A stretch of 10,917 bases of DNA from contig DJYW01000133.1 of assembly GCA_002450255.1 (NCBI GenBank), positions 7,735 through 18,651 of the forward strand, given 5' to 3'. This stretch comes from Gammaproteobacteria bacterium UBA6968 (lineage in GTDB: Bacteria; Pseudomonadota; Gammaproteobacteria; Pseudomonadales; Azotimanducaceae). The notes beneath the pieces are model-generated. The model saw only the letters and a list, made by a program, of their open reading frames with translations. It was not told where the DNA came from and did not search any database. This document shows, in pieces, positions 7,384 through 10,917 of this stretch. Position 1 is the stretch's first letter. Each line of letters opens with the position of its first letter. Made by a program: the position numbers and the translations under genes.

Positions 7384-7923
7384 CTAACTTTCGTCCTTTG
7401 CGATTTCTTGGCCTGTAACAACCTTGTCGCCTGTCGAAATCTCTTCATTCTTGGCGATCAAACGCAACGCTGCCCGGGCCCCGATAAACAGAATAATGGG
7501 TGCGATGAAGATACTCGGTACCCCCGGCAAAAAACCCAAAATGCTGAGCCAGTCGGCGCCGCCTAACGGACTATCACCAAAAGTTAAAGATCGGTTCCCG
7601 GAAGCATTGCCGATCCAGTAAAACAAGGTAAACGACCAGGCGACGTAGATCAGACCCCAGGCAAAAAACTTGTTCATCGCTTCGCTGAGCTTCAAATAAG
7701 GCAAGGCCAAGGCAACGATTACCACCATCATGCCGTTGGTGATACCGCCACTGTGGGCCCTAACCCAACCCTCTACTGTTCCGTAAACGGAGAATTCGGC
7801 GATCCGTCCCGGCCAAAATTCAAAGCCGCCGATCAATGCAAACAACAGCATAAACCCAGCAATGAGACCGACTGCCATGACTAAAAAGCCATGTGCGATC
7901 ATAAGTTTTTGATAGCGTTTCAT
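7384..7923 (-). CDS. Styrene oxide isomerase (StyC)-like haem-b epoxide isomerase
   Basis: Styrene oxide isomerase is a small trimeric membrane enzyme that performs the Meinwald rearrangement of an epoxide to an aldehyde, with ferric haem b as Lewis acid. This 179-residue protein resembles Pseudomonas StyC along its length as I recall it: AHGFL near residue 10, GGFEFWPG, EGWVRAHSG (51-59), TNGMMV (62-67), NRSLTFG (110-116). Residues reported for StyC as haem ligand (His58), and oxygen-positioning Asn64 and Tyr103, correspond here to His57, Asn63 and Tyr102 at the same spacing. StyC Asp95 is Val94 here. Four membrane helices are expected (about 9-33, 58-76, 86-106, 124-150), then a charged tail. 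The ATG at 7923 has GGAG 5 bases upstream; a TTG at 7938 is rejected. It follows the diiron gene by 36 bp. The true substrate is unknown. Confidence 0.85.
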   Translation of the reverse strand: MKRYQKLMIAHGFLVMAVGLIAGFMLLFALIGGFEFWPGRIAEFSVYGTVEGWVRAHSGGITNGMMVVIVALALPYLKLSEAMNKFFAWGLIYVAWSFTLFYWIGNASGNRSLTFGDSPLGGADWLSILGFLPGVPSIFIAPIILFIGARAALRLIAKNEEISTGDKVVTGQEIAKDES

Positions 7924-7928
7924 AGGTT

Positions 7929-7932
7929 CTCC
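7929..7932 (-). promoter_or_regulatory. Ribosome binding site deciding the isomerase start
   Basis: GGAG on the minus strand with a 5-base spacer to the ATG at 7923. It sets that start instead of the TTG five codons upstream. Confidence 0.75.
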
Positions 7933-7959
7933 AAGCAAAGCGTTTTAAAATGCGGGTAG

Positions 7960-8952
7960 TTATTGATATGGCACCGGCATAGCGGGATGCTGAGTATCGA
8001 CTAACGGAATTTTCTGGCCTTCGGGTAACTTCGCATAACCCTCGATCCAGTCTCGCATCCATTGCGGGTCCTGTTCGCGGCGCGGATCGTGACCGGGCAG
8101 CAACGCGCGCAGCATAAATGGACCAACCTCGTAAACGAGCGATACGGCTTCGCGAAGCAGCTCTACCAAGGTCCTAGGCTGTGTCAGAACCCCATCTTTG
8201 CGCAGCGCAGCCACCATGCCGATAACGCCCCAGCCAATAACGTGAAAAGAACCATGCAATACGCCTAAAAACCTCGGTAAGAAGCGTCCCGAATAAGCCA
8301 TGTAGACATCGAGCGCTACCGTTTTGTGTTCGGTTTCTTCGACCATGTGGGTGAGCCAGAAAGAAGTGATATGCGGGTCAGCGCCGCGAAAAAGTTGTAA
8401 GCGCTTTTTGATCATCCACCGCGTAAATCCGTTAGTCATCGACTCAAAACCAGCAGCATAGGCGAGCCGGGTTTCTAGATCCCTGCGCAGCAAACGCTGC
8501 CAAGAGCGGGCCATGCGTTCTTCGAGCTCAGCAAACTCGGAATATCCGTTTTCGCGCAATACCGCATTTAGCCGTTGATGACATTTGTAATGTTGCGCTT
8601 CCTGGCCACAAAAACCACGAATGTCTGCCTGTAATTCCTGGCTGTCGATATAATTCGCGGCTTCCCGTTCGGTTTTGACCAGAAAGGGTTCGAGATACGG
8701 CATGGTTAAAGAAACGCCGTTAAAGAAGTGACTGCGGACACGCTGGTTAGGTATCCAAAGTGGATCTGTGTCGGGCGGGAATTCGAAAGAAAAATTGCGG
8801 ATAACGATTGTGTCCACTGACTTTGGCTTATAGCGATAAGTTGATGTTCGAGGCTGATCTGCATCGCCACGCTCATCCACTAGCGCCTGCTCCTGGACTC
8901 TGCGCTCTCCTTGCTTGCCGTTATCACTCGACTTTGTGTGACCTTCGCTCAT
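7960..8952 (-). CDS. Ferritin-like diiron protein, PF10118 'metal-dependent hydrolase' family
   Basis: A 330-residue protein of the family named 'predicted metal-dependent hydrolase' (PF10118/COG3687), whose reaction is unproven. The sequence shows a diiron carboxylate ligand pattern: Glu88 (MPYLEPF), Glu118-x-x-His121 (QEAQHYKCH), Glu170 (AAGFES) and Glu206-x-x-His209 (EETEHKTVALDVY). That order (E, ExxH, E, ExxH) is the ferritin-like four-helix arrangement used by many O2-activating oxygenases, desaturases and oxidases. The first 40 residues are polar and probably disordered. A hydrophobic stretch at about 227-250 (FLGVLHGSFHVIGWGVIG) suggests membrane contact. The ATG at 8952 has GGGGAG 5 bases upstream; an in-frame TTG at 9027 is less likely. 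It is the first gene of a two-gene unit with the styrene oxide isomerase homologue, so I infer an oxygenase role, possibly epoxidation. Oxidoreductase partners are not in the window. Confidence 0.85.
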   Translation of the reverse strand: MSEGHTKSSDNGKQGERRVQEQALVDERGDADQPRTSTYRYKPKSVDTIVIRNFSFEFPPDTDPLWIPNQRVRSHFFNGVSLTMPYLEPFLVKTEREAANYIDSQELQADIRGFCGQEAQHYKCHQRLNAVLRENGYSEFAELEERMARSWQRLLRRDLETRLAYAAGFESMTNGFTRWMIKKRLQLFRGADPHITSFWLTHMVEETEHKTVALDVYMAYSGRFLPRFLGVLHGSFHVIGWGVIGMVAALRKDGVLTQPRTLVELLREAVSLVYEVGPFMLRALLPGHDPRREQDPQWMRDWIEGYAKLPEGQKIPLVDTQHPAMPVPYQ

Positions 8953-8957
8953 CCCAT

Positions 8958-8963
8958 CTCCCC
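8958..8963 (-). promoter_or_regulatory. Strong ribosome binding site of the diiron gene
   Basis: GGGGAG on the minus strand, 5 bases before the ATG at 8952. It decides this start over the TTG at 9027. Confidence 0.75.
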
Positions 8964-9060
8964 AGGCTTCGCAAGCACTCAATTTCGTGTAAGCAGCAAC
9001 ATGAGGGCGACTTCGAGATGTAGGCAAAGTGTTACTGACAATTGGTGGTAACCGGCGGAT

Positions 9061-9095
9061 AGACAGAAATATCTGTCTTGAAACCGATAGGTTTC
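9061..9095. promoter_or_regulatory. Two adjacent palindromes, candidate operator upstream of the diiron/isomerase unit
   Basis: AGACAGA-AATA-TCTGTCT (9061-9078, perfect 7 bp arms) is followed after one base by GAAACC-GATA-GGTTTC (9080-9095, perfect 6 bp arms). Both have 4-base spacers, and their centres are 18 bp apart. They lie about 110-140 bp upstream of the diiron start codon. This is typical in form for a dimeric repressor or activator site, but no regulator gene is in the window and the bound protein is unknown. Confidence 0.4.
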
Positions 9096-9374
9096 GGTAA
9101 CTGAACTGATTTTGATGTAGCGAAAGAACACCGAATTGTAGGAACCAGCCTGGTTAGCATCACCATCAAGTCTGCTAGCGACTCAGCCAGATTTAACAAT
9201 TTTATTGCTGCAATGACTCGAGGGCTGCTTTTAGCGAAGGGTCACACACAGCTTTTGCTAAGACGGTCAAGGAGACAGGGCTGTCGCAATAGCTCAGAGC
9301 CTAAATAGCCTCCACTGAACCCTGAGAATTAAAGCGGCGAAACCCGCCTCGCTTGAAAACAAAGCTGAACCGAC

Positions 9375-9388
9375 ACCTAATCTTAGGT
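9375..9388. promoter_or_regulatory. 14 bp palindrome, possible operator upstream of the phosphatase gene
   Basis: ACCTAA-TC-TTAGGT has perfect 6 bp arms and a 2-base centre. It overlaps the -10-like TAATCT at 9378-9383 and lies about 95 bp upstream of the phosphatase start. The position fits a repressor site; chance occurrence is possible. Confidence 0.3.
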
Positions 9389-9483
9389 CCAACGTACTGT
9401 TTTACTTCGGTGGAGCAGTATAGTGTCTAGCTAAACTACGTATTTCATCCGTATCAACTTTCAGCGAGCCAGATTAATTAACC

Positions 9484-10098
9484 ATGAGTCCCCGAATACT
9501 TCTTTTACGGCACGGCCAAATACGCGCTAACCTCGAACAGCGCTGGCATGGCTCAACGGATAGTCCGTTGACTTGGACAGGACGCCTACAGGCGCGTCGC
9601 ACGAACCAACATCTAGCAAGTCAGCCACGCCTCGCAGCAATCTATACCAGCCCGCTGCAACGCTGCCGTCACACCAGCCACCTTGCCACCCAGCACAGCA
9701 AGCTCGCACCAGAGGTTGTGCCAGGGCTCGCGGAAATGTCTGTCGGTGATTGGGAGGGGCGCAATTTCCGCGAGCTGAATGAACAGGAGAACATGATCAC
9801 CAGGCTAAACGCGGATTTGCGCTGGACGCCACCCGCCGGTGAAAGCCTCAGCGAAGTTGCCGAACGTATGCAAGCAAGCTTGATACGCATTGCCAGTCGG
9901 CATACCGCCGACGAAACCGTCCTAGTAGTTAGCCATGGCGCTGCCATGAGCATTGCGCTCGCGCAGCTGCTGCACAACGACCCGCGCAACTGGATGGATT
10001 ACCACTTTAGCAACTGTGGGCTTACCGAATTGCACATAACCGAACCCGCGCGACTCGGTCGCTTTAATGACTGTGCACACTTAGCGCCCTTCGGTTAA
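9484..10098 (+). CDS. Histidine phosphatase family protein (phosphoglycerate mutase-like)
   Basis: A 204-residue member of histidine phosphatase branch 1, a soluble cytoplasmic phosphatase or mutase acting through a phosphohistidine. The catalytic set is complete: Arg9-His10-Gly11 at the N-terminus with His10 as nucleophile, Arg60 in TSPLQRC, Glu84 in GLAEMSVGDWEG as likely proton donor, and His151 in VVSHGAA. Its small size and lack of the long insertions of cofactor-dependent phosphoglycerate mutase suggest a phosphatase of the CobC/GpmB/PhoE type. No cobalamin genes are nearby, so a CobC role is unsupported. The ATG at 9484 has no clear Shine-Dalgarno. The next gene starts 45 bp downstream on the same strand and may share its transcript. 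Substrate unknown. Confidence 0.9.
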   Translation: MSPRILLLRHGQIRANLEQRWHGSTDSPLTWTGRLQARRTNQHLASQPRLAAIYTSPLQRCRHTSHLATQHSKLAPEVVPGLAEMSVGDWEGRNFRELNEQENMITRLNADLRWTPPAGESLSEVAERMQASLIRIASRHTADETVLVVSHGAAMSIALAQLLHNDPRNWMDYHFSNCGLTELHITEPARLGRFNDCAHLAPFG

Positions 10099-10133
10099 GC
10101 TCCGCCAACACAATTCGGCAACGCTTATGCACG

Positions 10134-10139
10134 AGGAGG
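10134..10139 (+). promoter_or_regulatory. Near-consensus ribosome binding site of the crotonase gene
   Basis: AGGAGG 4 bases before the ATG at 10144 (after the next G, AAG). It is the strongest such site in the window and suggests efficient independent translation. Confidence 0.8.
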
Positions 10140-10143
10140 GAAG

Positions 10144-10914
10144 ATGACTGAGTTTTGTATTGTAGAAAAATCGAATCACATTATGACGGTGCGTATTAAC
10201 CGGCCGGACAAGCTCAACGCGCTGCATCCACCGGGTAACGCTGAGCTTGGTGAGGTATTTGACGACTTTGCAGCCGATGACGATATGTGGGTCGCTATCA
10301 TCACCGGCGAAGGCCGTGGCTTTTCCGCTGGTAACGACCTGCGCTATCAGGCTGAAGGCGGAGAGCGAGTCCCAATGCCACGTGGCTTTGGTGGGCTGAC
10401 ATCGCGCTTTGATATGAATAAGCCAGTTATCGCTGCGGTCAATGGCGTCGCTATGGGCGGCGGCTTCGAAATTGCGCTTGCCTGCGACCTCATCATTGCA
10501 TCAGACAAAGCAAAATTCGCCTTGCCGGAGCCAAAGGTTGGGCTCGCGGCTCTGGCCGGCGGCCTAAATCGACTGCCACGTCAAATTGGTCCTAAGCGAG
10601 CTTTGGGCATGATTCTCACAGGCCGGCACGTTAGTCCAGAGGAAGGCGTCGAACTGGGCTTCGTCAACGAAGTCGTGCCTCATGATGACTTAATGAACGC
10701 CGCCATGCGTTGGGCAGAACAGATATTGGCCTGCGCGCCGCTGTCTATTCGCGCCAGCAAAGACGTGGTCTACAAAAGCCTCGATTCCGCGTCGCTTCAA
10801 GACGCAATGGAGGCCAAATATGACACCGTTGCGGCAATGGTGGGTAGCGAAGACTTTGTCGAGGGTCCAAAGGCATTTTCTGAAAAGCGCCCGCCAAACT
10901 GGCAAGGCAAGTAG
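10144..10914 (+). CDS. Enoyl-CoA hydratase/isomerase (crotonase) family, CaiD-like
   Basis: A 256-residue crotonase-fold acyl-CoA enzyme. Residues FSAGNDL (60-66) and MGGGF (104-108) supply the oxyanion-hole backbone. Both hydratase glutamates are present 20 residues apart as in rat mitochondrial enoyl-CoA hydratase: Glu109 (GGGFEIALACD) and Glu129 (FALPEPKVG). Hydration of an enoyl-CoA is therefore plausible, rather than a non-hydratase crotonase. The segment ALPEPKVG and the end SEDFVEGPKAFSEKR look most like carnitinyl-CoA dehydratase CaiD. No caiA/B/C genes are present, so carnitine metabolism is not supported and many fatty- or aromatic-acid enzymes share these features. The stop lies 3 bases from the window edge. 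It sits 45 bp after the phosphatase gene and may be co-transcribed with it. Confidence 0.93.
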   Translation: MTEFCIVEKSNHIMTVRINRPDKLNALHPPGNAELGEVFDDFAADDDMWVAIITGEGRGFSAGNDLRYQAEGGERVPMPRGFGGLTSRFDMNKPVIAAVNGVAMGGGFEIALACDLIIASDKAKFALPEPKVGLAALAGGLNRLPRQIGPKRALGMILTGRHVSPEEGVELGFVNEVVPHDDLMNAAMRWAEQILACAPLSIRASKDVVYKSLDSASLQDAMEAKYDTVAAMVGSEDFVEGPKAFSEKRPPNWQGK

Positions 10915-10917
10915 GTT

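Larger units (their letters stand above)
8953..9483. other. 531 bp divergent intergenic region
   Basis: This stretch separates the diiron/isomerase unit (minus) from the phosphatase/crotonase unit (plus) and must hold the promoters of both. All frames are broken by stops and I find no supported small gene or tRNA. It holds two adjacent palindromes at 9061-9095, a hairpin at 9332-9354 (arms AAGCG/CGCTT and GCG/CGC, with a 2-base bulge and a loop of five), and a 14 bp palindrome at 9375-9388. A weak sigma70-like pair TTGAAA (9353-9358) and TAATCT (9378-9383) has a 19 bp spacer. Another -10-like TATAGT lies at 9419-9424 without a good -35. No promoter is called with confidence. Confidence 0.6.

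Noticed and set aside
8808..9023. Plus-strand 71-codon frame opposite the start of the diiron gene
   Set aside because: It is antisense to a well-supported start with a strong ribosome binding site; no recognisable product.
9484..10098. Alpha-ribazole phosphatase CobC
   Set aside because: No cobalamin biosynthesis gene is visible, and the sequence only supports the wider histidine phosphatase family.
10144..10914. Carnitine metabolism gene caiD
   Set aside because: The similarity is to the broad crotonase family; none of the other cai genes is present, so the symbol is not justified.

Overview
The window looks like a chromosomal segment of a gammaproteobacterium, probably marine and in the Pseudomonas/Cellvibrio/Spongiibacter neighbourhood. 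Reasons: a three-gene lolCDE lipoprotein-sorting operon, Na+-NQR accessory genes (apbE, nqrM), and the order comEC / DUF2062 gene / lolCDE / nqrM / apbE, which from memory matches the corresponding Pseudomonas block. G+C is moderate and genes are densely packed. No transposase, integrase, tRNA, rRNA or CRISPR array was seen.

Layout. (1) Positions 1-248, minus strand: 5' end of a probable comEC that runs off the left edge. It is divergent from a DUF2062 membrane protein gene (373-891, plus). (2) Positions 1129-5725, minus strand: a tight five-gene run read apbE, nqrM, lolC, lolD, lolE. The three lol genes overlap by 4 bp each (ATGA and GTGA). The nqrA-F genes that ApbE and NqrM serve are not adjacent. 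(3) Positions 5856-7166, plus: a sodium- or proton-coupled dicarboxylate/acidic amino acid symporter, divergent from apbE. (4) Positions 7167-7383: a convergent gap with a 3 x 14 bp tandem repeat. (5) Positions 7384-8952, minus: a two-gene unit made of a ferritin-like diiron protein (PF10118-type, usually named 'metal-dependent hydrolase') followed by a homologue of the haem-b membrane enzyme styrene oxide isomerase (StyC). (6) Positions 8953-9483: a 531 bp non-coding divergent region with several inverted repeats. (7) Positions 9484-10914, plus: a histidine phosphatase and a CaiD-like crotonase.

How the parts work together. LolCDE extracts outer-membrane lipoproteins from the inner membrane and passes them to LolA. 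ApbE attaches FMN covalently to Nqr subunits, and NqrM is needed to assemble the iron centre of the same complex, so region 2 combines envelope biogenesis with respiratory-complex maturation. Region 5 is the most interesting part. The isomerase homologue keeps, at identical spacing, the His, Asn and Tyr reported as haem ligand and active site of styrene oxide isomerase, yet no styrene monooxygenase genes are present. Instead its operon partner shows a complete six-ligand diiron set (E, ExxH, E, ExxH). My inference, unproven, is an epoxidation-isomerisation pair in which the diiron protein makes an epoxide and the isomerase turns it into an aldehyde or ketone.
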